Shown here piece by piece: positions 1-7,218 of a stretch of 19,336 nt of DNA (positions within the stretch are counted from its first letter, which is position 1; each line of letters starts with the position of its first letter). A model generated the notes under the pieces. That model did no database searches and was not told the origin of the DNA. It saw only the letters and a list, made by a program, of their open reading frames with translations. The stretch is from assembly GCA_036741795.1 (NCBI GenBank), contig DAINRO010000049.1:1-19336 (forward strand), in the 5' to 3' direction. The DNA is from DATKKM01 sp036741795 (GTDB lineage Bacteria; Chloroflexota; Dehalococcoidia; SM23-28-2; RBG-16-64-32). The position numbers and the translations under genes are program-made.

Positions 1-247
1 TGTCGTTGGTCTTGGAGGCGATCTCCTTGGCGAGCTGGGCGCCGATGTTCTCGAAAGGGTCCTCAAGCTCGACGTCCTTGGCGATTGTTACGCCGTCGTT
101 GGTGATGGTTGGGGAGCCGAATTTCTTCTCGAGGACGACGTTGCGGCCGCGCGGGCCGAGGGTGATCTTGACGGCGTCGGCGAGGGCGTCGACCCCGTTC
201 TTGAGGGCGTGACGAGCAGCCTCGTCAAAGAGCATTTGCTTGGCCAT
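1..247 (-). CDS. groEL: Chaperonin GroEL (Hsp60), N-terminal 82 residues, cut by window edge
   Basis: The ATP-dependent GroEL chaperonin folds cytosolic proteins inside a double-ring cavity. The translation starts MAKQMLFDEAARHAL and continues through the hallmark equatorial-domain stretch ITLGPRGRNVVLEKKFG and then TNDGVTIAKD, which are nucleotide-binding parts of group I chaperonins. The ATG at 247-245 is preceded by GGAGAG about 7 bases upstream. The rest of the gene lies outside the window. No groES lies upstream: the next gene is divergent. The gene therefore has its own transcript, as is usual for a second groEL copy in Actinomycetota and some other phyla. A CIRCE operator in its leader shows HrcA-type heat-shock control. 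Confidence 0.97.
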   Translation of the reverse strand, partial: MAKQMLFDEAARHALKNGVDALADAVKITLGPRGRNVVLEKKFGSPTITNDGVTIAKDVELEDPFENIGAQLAKEIASKTND

Positions 248-317
248 GGGGCATCTCTCCTTGTGCGTGTTTCTTCGCGGTGGGCGAAGTTCGTTTTGTA
301 GATTCGCTGTTTTTGGA

Positions 318-344
318 TTAGCACTCTCGTGGGGCGAGTGCTAA
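318..344. promoter_or_regulatory. CIRCE operator (HrcA binding site)
   Basis: A perfect inverted repeat TTAGCACTC-N9-GAGTGCTAA matches the CIRCE consensus at all 18 arm positions. It lies 71 bases upstream of the groEL start, in the expected leader position. The HrcA repressor binds this element and releases it on heat shock. The site could in principle also affect the divergent gene at 451, but it is downstream of the groEL promoter candidate and so mainly serves groEL. Confidence 0.97.
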
Positions 345-349
345 AGAGT

Positions 350-378
350 ATTGTGGAGGATGGCGTTGGGAAGTGCAA
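350..378 (-). promoter_or_regulatory. Candidate sigma70-type promoter of groEL
   Basis: On the minus strand TTGCAC (378-373) and CACAAT (355-350) are separated by 17 bases, and transcription would begin at or just before the CIRCE element. The boxes match the consensus only moderately (3/6 and 4/6). Support comes mostly from the spacing and from the typical promoter-CIRCE-groEL arrangement. Confidence 0.4.
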
Positions 379-450
379 GAGGGTGATGGAAGGCAGGCTG
401 CGCACGCACGTACATATTGATAGTAGTATTCGAGGACAGGAAGACGTGAA

Positions 451-993
451 GTGATCAAGCCGATCTGGTTTGTTGCCGGGCTTGCTCTTGTCGGCATCGC
501 CAGCTTTGGAGCGGGGCTACTTGTTGGCTCATCGGATGACGGGGATGACTCACCGGAGTCGGTTGAGCGGCCGTCACAAGAGGCAAGCCCTACCGCAAGT
601 GCCGAGCCAGGGTCAGTCAGGCCCGAAGCGGTTACTATCGACATAGGGCCGATCTACTCTTCCGGGCAGTTGGGGACGGCCGTCATCACGGAGAAGAGAC
701 GGAACGAATCGATGCAGATCGCGCTCGAGATCGCAGGTTCGTCACCGGGGATTGACCAGCCCGCCGAGTTGCGCTGGAGTCAGCCCAACGACCGTCAATG
801 CGAATTTCCACTGAGCGGCGGGGTTGCGTACGCGTTGCAAGACATAGTAGACGGGTTGTCCGTCACTGAAATTGACGAAGCCCTGTACACTTTCGGCGGC
901 AACGCATCGTATGTAGTCGTGGTGTACGAATCGGCGGAGCAAACCGAGGTACCAGTGGCGTGCGGGGTCATCGATCGCGCGGATTTTCAGTAG
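451..993 (+). CDS. Membrane-anchored or secreted protein, CHRD/SOD-like beta-sandwich type (tentative)
   Basis: A 180-residue protein starts at GTG 451, with AGGAAG about 9 bases upstream. Residues 4-27 form one hydrophobic segment (signal anchor or uncleaved signal peptide). A Ser/Glu/Pro-rich linker follows to about residue 60. The rest is a beta-rich domain with the order SSGQLGTAVIT, a PAELRW segment, PLSGGVAYALQDIVDG and a closing VACGVI. This order resembles a common family of secreted bacterial proteins with the pattern SGQsGTA...QPAHIH...YPLxDVVDGkS...YVACGDI, often described as CHRD or superoxide-dismutase-like. The histidines of that family's HIH motif are absent here (LRW instead), so metal binding or enzyme activity is doubtful. 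It is divergent from groEL and convergent with the kdp cluster, 28 bases from that cluster's last gene. The function is unknown. Confidence 0.75.
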   Translation: MIKPIWFVAGLALVGIASFGAGLLVGSSDDGDDSPESVERPSQEASPTASAEPGSVRPEAVTIDIGPIYSSGQLGTAVITEKRRNESMQIALEIAGSSPGIDQPAELRWSQPNDRQCEFPLSGGVAYALQDIVDGLSVTEIDEALYTFGGNASYVVVVYESAEQTEVPVACGVIDRADFQ

Positions 994-1021
994 AAGGGGT
1001 GGGCATGGCGTCGCAACACGT

Positions 1022-2176
1022 CTATTCCCCCTCCCCTCCAGACACGAGGTGAACGTCCACCTCCCCCGCTGCGGCGGCCAGCCGCGTCGCTGTTGACCCC
1101 GTCAGGCGGCCGAGCAATCCCCCGCCGCTCTTGCCGATGACGATGCTGCCCGCGTTCTTGTCGCGGGCAAGGCCAAGAAGCGCCTTCGTTACGTCGTTCT
1201 CGCGGAGACGGTAGATCTCCGCGCCGAGGTCAGCGGCGAATCTGAGATTGGCTTCCAGTTGTTGCCGCGGTTCGGGTCCCGCCGCGGCCCAGGACGGGGT
1301 CTCGACAAAGACCGCGAGCAGGTCCGTCTGCAACCCGTTGGCGAGCCGCCAGGCCCGGCGGATGACGCGCTGCGCGCCCGGCGACTCGTTGATCGCGACA
1401 ATGACGCGGTCGGCGGCGGACCACGCGGCGTCGATCTCCTGGCCGCGCATGTACTCTTCGAGGTCCTCCTCGACGGCGGTGGCGACGCGGCGCAGGGCCA
1501 ATTCGCGCAGGGCGTTGAGGTTGCCTTCGCGGAAGAAGCTCTCCAGCGCCCGCTGCGCGCGGTCCGGCGGGTAGACGTTGCCATGCTTAATGCGCGATCG
1601 AAGCGCCTGGGCCGACATGTCGACGATCTCAACCTCGTCGGCCTTGTCGACGACTTCATCGGGGATGCGTTCGCGGACAGGGACGCCGGTGATCGTCTGA
1701 ACGATGTCGGCGAGGCTCTCGAGGTGCTGGACGTTCACGGTGCTGATGACGGTAATGCCGTGATCGAGGAGTTCGTACACGTCCTGATACCGCTTCTCGT
1801 TGCGCGATCCCGGTGCGTTGGTATGGGCCAGCTCGTCGACGCAGGCAACCTGTGGGGCGCGGGCAATGACAGCGTCGGTGTCCATCTCCTCCAGTGTCAC
1901 GCCCTTGTATTCGGCTTTCTTCCGGGGGATTACCTCGAGATCGGCGACTGCTTGCACCGTGAGGGGCCGGTTGTAGGTCTCCACGTAGCCGACCACAGCG
2001 TCGGTGCCGCGTTGCTTGCGCCGTCGGGCTTCGTGGAGCATGGCGTAGGTCTTGCCGACGCCGGGGGCCATGCCCAGGTAGATGCGGAGGCGCCCGCGGG
2101 CGCCCTGCCCGGCCTGGAGGCGGACGCGTTCGAGCATCTGCTCCGGGGTCGGCCGCTGGTCGTCGGTCCGGGTCAT
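1022..2176 (-). CDS. kdpD: Stand-alone KdpD N-terminal protein (KdpD domain + USP domain), no kinase
   Basis: This 384-residue protein corresponds to the cytoplasmic N-terminal half of the K+/turgor sensor KdpD and ends before the membrane and kinase parts. The Walker A motif GMAPGVGKT is at residues 35-43. The conserved VDELAHTNAPGSRNEKRYQDV region and a VNVQHLESL segment follow. A universal-stress-protein domain covers about 256-378, with a glycine-rich nucleotide-binding-like motif at 348-361. E. coli KdpD is about 895 residues and this half is about 400 of them. The transmembrane/kinase half is encoded at 8353-9927, so KdpD is split. It is the last gene of the cluster, starting 4 bases after kdpC. 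In the family this half tunes kinase/phosphatase balance through nucleotide or c-di-AMP binding; here it probably acts in trans. Stand-alone KdpD N-terminal proteins are known from some cyanobacteria and Deinococcus. Confidence 0.93.
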   Translation of the reverse strand: MTRTDDQRPTPEQMLERVRLQAGQGARGRLRIYLGMAPGVGKTYAMLHEARRRKQRGTDAVVGYVETYNRPLTVQAVADLEVIPRKKAEYKGVTLEEMDTDAVIARAPQVACVDELAHTNAPGSRNEKRYQDVYELLDHGITVISTVNVQHLESLADIVQTITGVPVRERIPDEVVDKADEVEIVDMSAQALRSRIKHGNVYPPDRAQRALESFFREGNLNALRELALRRVATAVEEDLEEYMRGQEIDAAWSAADRVIVAINESPGAQRVIRRAWRLANGLQTDLLAVFVETPSWAAAGPEPRQQLEANLRFAADLGAEIYRLRENDVTKALLGLARDKNAGSIVIGKSGGGLLGRLTGSTATRLAAAAGEVDVHLVSGGEGE

Positions 2177-2180
2177 CTGA

Positions 2181-2768
2181 CTACGGGACGAGTTGATCCA
2201 GGGCGAGGTTCAGCTTGAGAACGTTCACGGTCTCCTCGCCCATGAAGCCAAGCATACTCCCGTCGGTGTGATCCTCGATGAGGGCCAGCACCTCGGCTTC
2301 CTGGAGGCCACGGGCCTCAGCGACGCGGGCCGCCTGGAAGCGAGCGGCTTCGGGGGAGATGTGCGGATCGAGGCCGCTGGCTGAAGCGGTGACGAGTTCT
2401 GCAGGGACCTCGGCGTCGTCGGCGAGGCCATGTGCTTTACGGAGTGCCACGGCGCGCTCGGTAGCCTGGTCGCGAAGCTTCTGGCTGGTGGGGCCGAGGT
2501 TCGAGCCGCTGGATGCGCTTGCATCGTAACCGTCGCCGGCGGCGGAAGGACGGCCCCAGAAGTAATTGTCAGAGGTGAATGCCTGGCCGATTAGTTCGGA
2601 CCCGATGACGTTGCCGTCGTCATCCTTGATGAGGCTGCCGTCGGCGTTGCCGGCGAAGGCGACCTGGGCGATGCCCGTGATCGAGAGCGGATAAGCGAGG
2701 CCGAGCAGCAGCGTAAAGAGCGCGACCATCACGATCGCGGGGCGGACTTCTCTCAGCACTGCGTTCAC
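2181..2768 (-). CDS. kdpC: K+-transporting ATPase subunit KdpC
   Basis: KdpC is the single-span subunit of the KdpFABC pump and promotes ATP binding by KdpB. The 195-residue protein has one N-terminal helix (about 9-33, with the typical VMVALFTLLLGLAYPL) and then a periplasm- or exterior-facing domain. That domain carries the family signatures GSELIGQAF, YFWGRPSA, GSNLGPTS and ASGLDPHISPEAA, and a C-terminal FMGEETVNVLKLNLALD. Length is normal for the family (about 190). The start is GTG at 2768, preceded by AGGAGACC, which overlaps the kdpB stop codon region. It lies 9 bases after kdpB and 4 bases before the KdpD N-terminal gene. Confidence 0.97.
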   Translation of the reverse strand: MNAVLREVRPAIVMVALFTLLLGLAYPLSITGIAQVAFAGNADGSLIKDDDGNVIGSELIGQAFTSDNYFWGRPSAAGDGYDASASSGSNLGPTSQKLRDQATERAVALRKAHGLADDAEVPAELVTASASGLDPHISPEAARFQAARVAEARGLQEAEVLALIEDHTDGSMLGFMGEETVNVLKLNLALDQLVP

Positions 2769-2777
2769 GTGGGTCTC

Positions 2778-4946
2778 CTATGCCAGTCCGATGGTCGAAA
2801 CGATGACGTCGATGAGCTTGATGCCGATGAAGGGAACGAGGATACCGCCGAGGCCGTAGATCAGCAGGTTCCGGCCGAGTAGTTCCGATGCCGGGGCGGC
2901 ACGGTAGGCCACGCCTCGCAGGGCGAGCGGGATCAGCGCGATGATGATCAGCGCGTTGAAGATGACGGCAGAAAGGATCGCGCTTTCCGGCGAATCCAAC
3001 GCCATCACGTTCAACTCGTCCAGCTCAGGGTAGGTGACGACAAAGGCGGCGGGGATGATGGCGAAGTACTTGGCGACATCGTTGGCGATCGAGAACGTGG
3101 TGATGGCGCCGCGTGTGATCAGCAGTTGCTTGCCGATGCGCACGACCTCGATGAGCTTGGTGGGGTTGGAGTCGAGGTCCACCATGTTCGCCGCTTCCTT
3201 GGCGGCAGCGGTGCCGGAGTTCATCGCCATGCCGACATCGGCCTGGGCGAGCGCTGGGGCGTCGTTGGTGCCATCCCCGGTCATAGCGACGAGGTGGCCC
3301 TCGGCCTGGAGTTCGCGGATCGTCGTGATCTTGTCCTCCGGCTTCGCCTCAGCCAGGAAGTCGTCGACGCCGGCCTCGGCGGCAATCGTCGCGGCCGTAA
3401 GCTTGTTGTCCCCGGTGACCATGATCGTCCGGATGCCCATGCGCCGGAGTTCGTCGAAGCGGTCGCGCATGCCGGGCTTCACGGTGTCCTTCAGGTAGAC
3501 TGCGCCGACGAGTGTCCCGTTCTCGGTCACGGCCAGCGGCGTGCCGCCCTCGCTCGAGATGCGGTCCGCCGTGCCGCGCAGGTCGTCCGGCATGCCGCCG
3601 GGCAGCTTCGCAGCGATAGCGTCGACCGCGCCCTTCATCCATGACTTGCCGTCCAGGTTCAGTCCACTCGTCCGCGTCTCGGCGGAGAACGGGATCAGCT
3701 CTGCGCCCGATGGCGTGTCGCCGTCCGGTCCGGGGAGCTGAGCGCCGAGTTGTAGGGCGAGGGCGACAATGCTCCGCCCCTCGGGGGTCTCGTCGCCGAG
3801 GGAAGACCAGAGCGCGGCGTTGACGGCTGCCTCGCTGGAAGCACCGGCTACCGGCACGATCTCGGCGGCGAGCCGGTTGCCGTAGGTGATAGTGCCGGTC
3901 TTGTCGAGCAGAAGCACATCGACGTCGCCCGCCGTCTCGACTGCGCGGCCGGACATGGCGAGGACGTTGAAGCGGGTGACGCGGTCCATGCCGGCGATGC
4001 CTATTGCGGAGAGGAGCGCACCGATCGTGGTCGGCAGCAGGCAGACGAGGAGCGCGATAAGGATGATTGTGTCGATGGCGTCGCCCGCGTAAACCGCGAA
4101 TGGCTGCAGGGTCACGACGACAAGCAGGAAGATGACACTCATCGCCGCAAGCAAGATCGTCAGCGCGATCTCGTTCGGGGTCTTCTGGCGGCGGGCGCCC
4201 TCGACGAGCGCGATCATGCGGTCCAGGAACGTCTGGCCGGGATCGGCAGTGATCCGGATCTTGAGCCAGTCGGAAACGACCTGGGTGCCGCCGGTGACGC
4301 CACTACGGATATCTGTACCCGGCTCTTTGAGGACAGGCGCGGACTCGCCGGTAATTGCAGCCTCGTTGACGTAGGCCACCCCCTCGACGATCTCGCCGTC
4401 GCCAGGGATCATCTCGCCCTCGTTGACCAGCACGATGTCGCCCTTGCGGAGGATTGCGGAAGAGACCATCTCCTCGCCGCCGTTGCGGAGGATGCGGGCG
4501 GGCGTGTCCTTCTTCGTCGCGCGCAGGGTGTCGGCCTGGGCCTTACCACGCGCTTCGGCAATCGCCTCCGCAAAGTTGGCAAAGAGGACTGTAAACCACA
4601 GCCAGGCCGTGATCTGCATCTCGAAGGCCACGTTTTCGCCAGAGATAGCCGCCTCGACGGCCCAGAAGGTCGTGAGAATGCTGCCTGCTTCGACGATGAA
4701 CATGACGGGGTTGCGCGCCATGGCGATCGGATTGAGCTTCGGGAAGGAGTTGAATGCGGCCGAACGAACGAGGGGCCACGTCCAGACGCTCTTTCCTGAA
4801 CGTCTTGACTCAGCGACTCCCTTCATCTCGTGCGTCTCCGCAGTGCGCTGGGACGGCGGTTCCAGGCCGCGGGCCGGATCAGCATCGCGCTCCTGGATGA
4901 CGCGCACGGGCCGGTCACGGTCTTCGTTGGACTGATCGCTTTTCAT
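2778..4946 (-). CDS. kdpB: K+-transporting P-type ATPase, catalytic subunit KdpB
   Basis: KdpB hydrolyses ATP to drive K+ import by the KdpFABC complex in the cytoplasmic membrane. P-type ATPase motifs are present: TGES (199-202), whose Ser202 corresponds to the inhibitory phosphoserine of E. coli KdpB; DKTGT with the phosphorylated Asp348; and the late MTGDGTNDAPALAQADVGMAMN hinge (in two parts MTGDGTNDAPA and QADVGMAMN). I place the start at ATG 4946 because GAGG of the kdpA stop region (TGAGGATGATGAG) forms a well-spaced ribosome site. A longer frame from 5006 would only overlap kdpA. The resulting 722 residues exceed the usual 680-690 by a charged, hydrophilic N-terminal extension of about 40 residues. 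The gene is 10 bases downstream of kdpA. Confidence 0.97.
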   Translation of the reverse strand: MKSDQSNEDRDRPVRVIQERDADPARGLEPPSQRTAETHEMKGVAESRRSGKSVWTWPLVRSAAFNSFPKLNPIAMARNPVMFIVEAGSILTTFWAVEAAISGENVAFEMQITAWLWFTVLFANFAEAIAEARGKAQADTLRATKKDTPARILRNGGEEMVSSAILRKGDIVLVNEGEMIPGDGEIVEGVAYVNEAAITGESAPVLKEPGTDIRSGVTGGTQVVSDWLKIRITADPGQTFLDRMIALVEGARRQKTPNEIALTILLAAMSVIFLLVVVTLQPFAVYAGDAIDTIILIALLVCLLPTTIGALLSAIGIAGMDRVTRFNVLAMSGRAVETAGDVDVLLLDKTGTITYGNRLAAEIVPVAGASSEAAVNAALWSSLGDETPEGRSIVALALQLGAQLPGPDGDTPSGAELIPFSAETRTSGLNLDGKSWMKGAVDAIAAKLPGGMPDDLRGTADRISSEGGTPLAVTENGTLVGAVYLKDTVKPGMRDRFDELRRMGIRTIMVTGDNKLTAATIAAEAGVDDFLAEAKPEDKITTIRELQAEGHLVAMTGDGTNDAPALAQADVGMAMNSGTAAAKEAANMVDLDSNPTKLIEVVRIGKQLLITRGAITTFSIANDVAKYFAIIPAAFVVTYPELDELNVMALDSPESAILSAVIFNALIIIALIPLALRGVAYRAAPASELLGRNLLIYGLGGILVPFIGIKLIDVIVSTIGLA

Positions 4947-4956
4947 CTCATCATCC

Positions 4957-6666
4957 TCAGAAGGTGGTGCCGTTGTTGCCCATGAAGTGCTCGACGATGG
5001 GGCCAAGAGCGAGGGCCGGGAAGAACGTCAGGAGGCCGACGATCAGGAGAACGCCAACCAGCAAGCCGACCCAGAGGCCGCCGGTGGTGGGGAAGGTGCC
5101 GAGGCTCGGCGGGGCAGGCTGCTTGCGGGCCATTGAGCCAGCGACCGCGAGTGTGAGCACGATGATGAGGAAGCGACCGATCAGCATCGCGAAGCCGAGG
5201 GCGCTGTTGTAGAAGCCGGTGTTCACGGTGATGCCAGCGAATGCGGAACCGTTGTTGCCCGTCGCCGATGTGAAGGCGTAGAGCATCTCGCTGAAGCCGT
5301 GGGGGCCACCGTTGTTGAGGGTGGCGGTGCCCCATTCGCTGGCGGCCGCGGCGCCCGTCATGAGCAAGATCGTGGCCGGGAATATCAGGATGGCGATGGC
5401 CACCATCCTGATCTCGCAGCTCTGCACCTTCTTACCGATGTACTCCGGGGTGCGCCCGACCATGAGTCCCGCGAGGAACACTGCGAGCAAGGCGACGAAG
5501 AGAATGCCGTAGAGACCGCTTCCGACACCGCCGAAGATGTTCTCCCCCAGCTGAATGTCAGCCATGGTAATGAGCCCGCCAAGCGCGTTGAAGCTGTCGT
5601 GCATGGAGTTGACGGCGCCGCAGGAGGTGACCGTGGTTGTTACCGCGAAAAGCGCCGAGAGCGTAACCCCGAAACGTGTCTCTTTGCCCTCCAGGTTGCC
5701 AACCGACTGATCGATCTCGAGGCCCTCGAGGGCGGGGTTGGCATCGGTCTCCGCCCAGTAACAGGCGCCGACCGCGAGCAAGTAGAGGATGCTCATGGCC
5801 GCGAATACCGTCCAGCCCTGCCGCTGATTACCGACGAAACGGCCAAACGTATAGGTGAGGGCGGCCGGAATGGCGAGGATCGCAAGCATCTCGACGAAAT
5901 TGGTGAGCGCGTTGGGATTCTCGTAGGGGTGCGCGGAGTTGGCGTTGAAGAAGCCGCCGCCGTTGGTACCCAGTTCCTTGATGAACTCCTGGGAAGCCAC
6001 AGGTCCCTGGGCTATGGTCTGCGAGAAGCCGTCGATGCCACCGGCAACCGTGTAGCCGTCCAAATTCTGGGGTACTCCCTGCCAGACCAGGAAGAGAGCG
6101 CCGATGAAGGAGATGGGCAAAAGGATGTAGAGGATGGCCCGAGTCATGTCCACCCAGAAGTTGCCGATCTCGTCCGATCGGCGGCGGGCGATGCCGCGGA
6201 CCAGAGCTATGGCAACGGCAATTCCCGTGGCGGCAGAGGTGAAGTTGTGCACCGCGAGGCCGGTCATCTGAGAGAAGTAGCTCATGGTGGACTCGCCACC
6301 GTAGGCCTGCCAGTTGGTATTGGTTGTGAAGCTGACGGCGGTGTTGAAGGCAAGATCCTCCTTGACGGCGCCGAAGTCCTGGGGGTTCCACGGGTGGCCG
6401 CCCTGGAGCCGAAGAATCACGTACGTGAGGACAAGGCCGGCGAGACTGAAGAGCAGCACCGAGACGGCGTAGCGGAGCCACCCTTGCTCCCGGGAGGCAT
6501 CAACGCCGGCCACCCTGTAGAACAGGGACTCCACCGGCTGGACCACGGGCGTGACCCAGGTCCGTTCGCCGGCAAAGACCTTGTACATGTAGAGGCCCAG
6601 AGGCTTGGTGACGGCCAGCACCGCCAGGAAGAGGACGGCAATCTGAATCCAGCCGACGACTGTCAT
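4957..6666 (-). CDS. kdpA: K+-transporting ATPase, potassium-binding subunit KdpA
   Basis: KdpA is the channel-like K+ binding and translocating subunit of the pump. The 569-residue multi-span protein contains the four pore-loop selectivity segments of the SKT superfamily: TTNTNWQ (114-120), GTNGGGFFN (233-241), SCGAVNSMHDS (348-358) and SATGNNGSAFAG (467-478). Length matches the family (about 557-570). The ATG at 6666 overlaps the stop of the preceding 35-codon ORF (ATGA), with AGGTGG 6 bases upstream, which indicates translational coupling. No frame defects were seen. Confidence 0.98.
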   Translation of the reverse strand: MTVVGWIQIAVLFLAVLAVTKPLGLYMYKVFAGERTWVTPVVQPVESLFYRVAGVDASREQGWLRYAVSVLLFSLAGLVLTYVILRLQGGHPWNPQDFGAVKEDLAFNTAVSFTTNTNWQAYGGESTMSYFSQMTGLAVHNFTSAATGIAVAIALVRGIARRRSDEIGNFWVDMTRAILYILLPISFIGALFLVWQGVPQNLDGYTVAGGIDGFSQTIAQGPVASQEFIKELGTNGGGFFNANSAHPYENPNALTNFVEMLAILAIPAALTYTFGRFVGNQRQGWTVFAAMSILYLLAVGACYWAETDANPALEGLEIDQSVGNLEGKETRFGVTLSALFAVTTTVTSCGAVNSMHDSFNALGGLITMADIQLGENIFGGVGSGLYGILFVALLAVFLAGLMVGRTPEYIGKKVQSCEIRMVAIAILIFPATILLMTGAAAASEWGTATLNNGGPHGFSEMLYAFTSATGNNGSAFAGITVNTGFYNSALGFAMLIGRFLIIVLTLAVAGSMARKQPAPPSLGTFPTTGGLWVGLLVGVLLIVGLLTFFPALALGPIVEHFMGNNGTTF

Positions 6667-6770
6667 GACAGTCCACCTATGACGGCGTTAGATACGACGG
6701 TCAAGGCGAGCAGGCCGAGTGAGCCAGGGAACCACCAGAATTCATTGCCGAACCGGCCATCAGTGCACAT
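6663..6770 (-). CDS. 35-residue predicted single-span membrane peptide upstream of kdpA
   Basis: A short frame runs from ATG 6770 to a TGA that overlaps the kdpA start by four bases (ATGA). A purine-rich GGGGGTG lies about 4-5 bases before the ATG. The first codons overlap the end of the 91-codon ORF upstream. The peptide has a polar N-terminus (MCTDGRFGNE), then FWWFPG, then a hydrophobic stretch about 16-33 (LGLLALTVVSNAVIGGL), which suggests one membrane helix. It is not KdpF, which is recognisable at 7035-7124. I know no family for it. Position and coupling suggest an accessory micropeptide of the Kdp pump, but this is inference. Chance overlap cannot be excluded at this length. Confidence 0.55.
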   Translation of the reverse strand: MCTDGRFGNEFWWFPGSLGLLALTVVSNAVIGGLS

Positions 6771-7035
6771 CGTTCACCCCCAGGCGGGAAAGCCTGACCG
6801 TTATTCGCGAGTCCGACTGATCGATCACCGCAGTCACGCAGTGTTCCTCGGCGAACCGGCGAATCGCGCTGACCATCGCGGTGGTAGAGGCGGGCAGCGG
6901 GGCGCTGACGACAGCGTTTCGGACGAGAGCGGGATCGGACCCGGCGACCAGTAAGCAGGCTGCCCTCAACTGCGGCAGGATCCCGGTTAGCAGAACGCCT
7001 TGAGATCGACTGGTGCCAGGCGTGGTCCGGATCAT
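6760..7035 (-). CDS. Hypothetical 91-residue soluble protein within the kdp operon
   Basis: I do not recognise this protein. Its ATG (7035) shares one base with the kdpF stop (TGATG), and its end overlaps the start of the next small ORF by 11 bases, so it sits in a chain of coupled genes. This is the main argument that it is real. It looks soluble: a hydrophobic segment around residues 13-31 (GVLLTGILPQLRAACLLVA), an alpha-helical SAIRRFAEEH stretch, and a beta-like TAVID...ITVRLSRLG end. Start and stop arrangement and codon pattern are compatible with coding. A role in regulating or assembling the Kdp pump is possible but unsupported by any motif. Confidence 0.6.
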   Translation of the reverse strand: MIRTTPGTSRSQGVLLTGILPQLRAACLLVAGSDPALVRNAVVSAPLPASTTAMVSAIRRFAEEHCVTAVIDQSDSRITVRLSRLGVNDVH

Positions 7036-7124
7036 CAGAACTTCTCCGGCCAGATGAGCACGTAAACGAGGAAGGCGATGGCCAGGGCCGCGAAGACCCC
7101 ACCAATGATGTACTCGGCGGTCAT
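7035..7124 (-). CDS. kdpF: KdpF, small stabilising subunit of the Kdp K+ pump
   Basis: This 29-residue single-helix protein starts MTAEYIIGGVF and ends YVLIWPEKF. The C-terminal PEKF is the characteristic ending of KdpF in many bacteria, and E. coli KdpF is also 29 residues. KdpF packs against KdpA and stabilises the KdpABC complex. The ATG at 7124 overlaps the stop of the frame upstream (ATGA), and its TGA overlaps the ATG of the 91-codon ORF. Unusually, kdpF is separated from kdpA by two further small ORFs (6760-7035 and 6663-6770) instead of lying directly before it. Confidence 0.92.
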   Translation of the reverse strand: MTAEYIIGGVFAALAIAFLVYVLIWPEKF

Positions 7125-7218
7125 GACGATGCCCGCATCAGGAGGTGGCAGCCCAGCGCAACAAGCGCGGCGAACGCAAAGAAGCCGAGACTCCGATCAT
7201 GAACAACAGGTCAAGCAC
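7121..7218 (-). CDS. Small membrane-peptide gene upstream of kdpF, apparently frameshifted
   Basis: A GTG at 7218 lies inside the 3' end of the response regulator gene, preceded by an excellent ribosome site, GGAGGAGGAAGAC. In its own frame it encodes LDLLFMIGVSA and then turns hydrophilic, stopping at 7138. The -1 frame from about 7185 continues as a convincing membrane helix (FFAFAALVALGCHLLM) and ends in a TGA overlapping the kdpF ATG. That second half has no start codon of its own. Joined with one base restored in TCGGCTTCTTT, the two halves give a 32-residue single-helix peptide. Similar small one-span proteins with an FFAL-like core occur before kdpF in other kdp operons, to my recollection. 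The defect may be an assembly error, a real mutation, or recoding. Confidence 0.5.

Noticed and set aside
1259..2218. 319-codon plus-strand open frame
   Set aside because: Antisense to the KdpD N-terminal gene with its clear Walker A motif. No recognisable domain of its own.
4947..5006. Longer KdpB start at 5006
   Set aside because: The additional 20 codons overlap the end of kdpA in another frame and show no family similarity. ATG 4946 has the better ribosome site.
5299..6954. 551-codon plus-strand open frame
   Set aside because: It is antisense to kdpA, whose pore motifs are unmistakable. Long antisense frames are common in GC-rich genes.
7180..7190. Canonical -1 slippery heptamer explaining the small-gene frameshift
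   Set aside because: The sequence around the shift (GGCTTCTTTG) does not match the X XXY YYZ pattern in the required frame, so an indel is simpler than programmed slippage.
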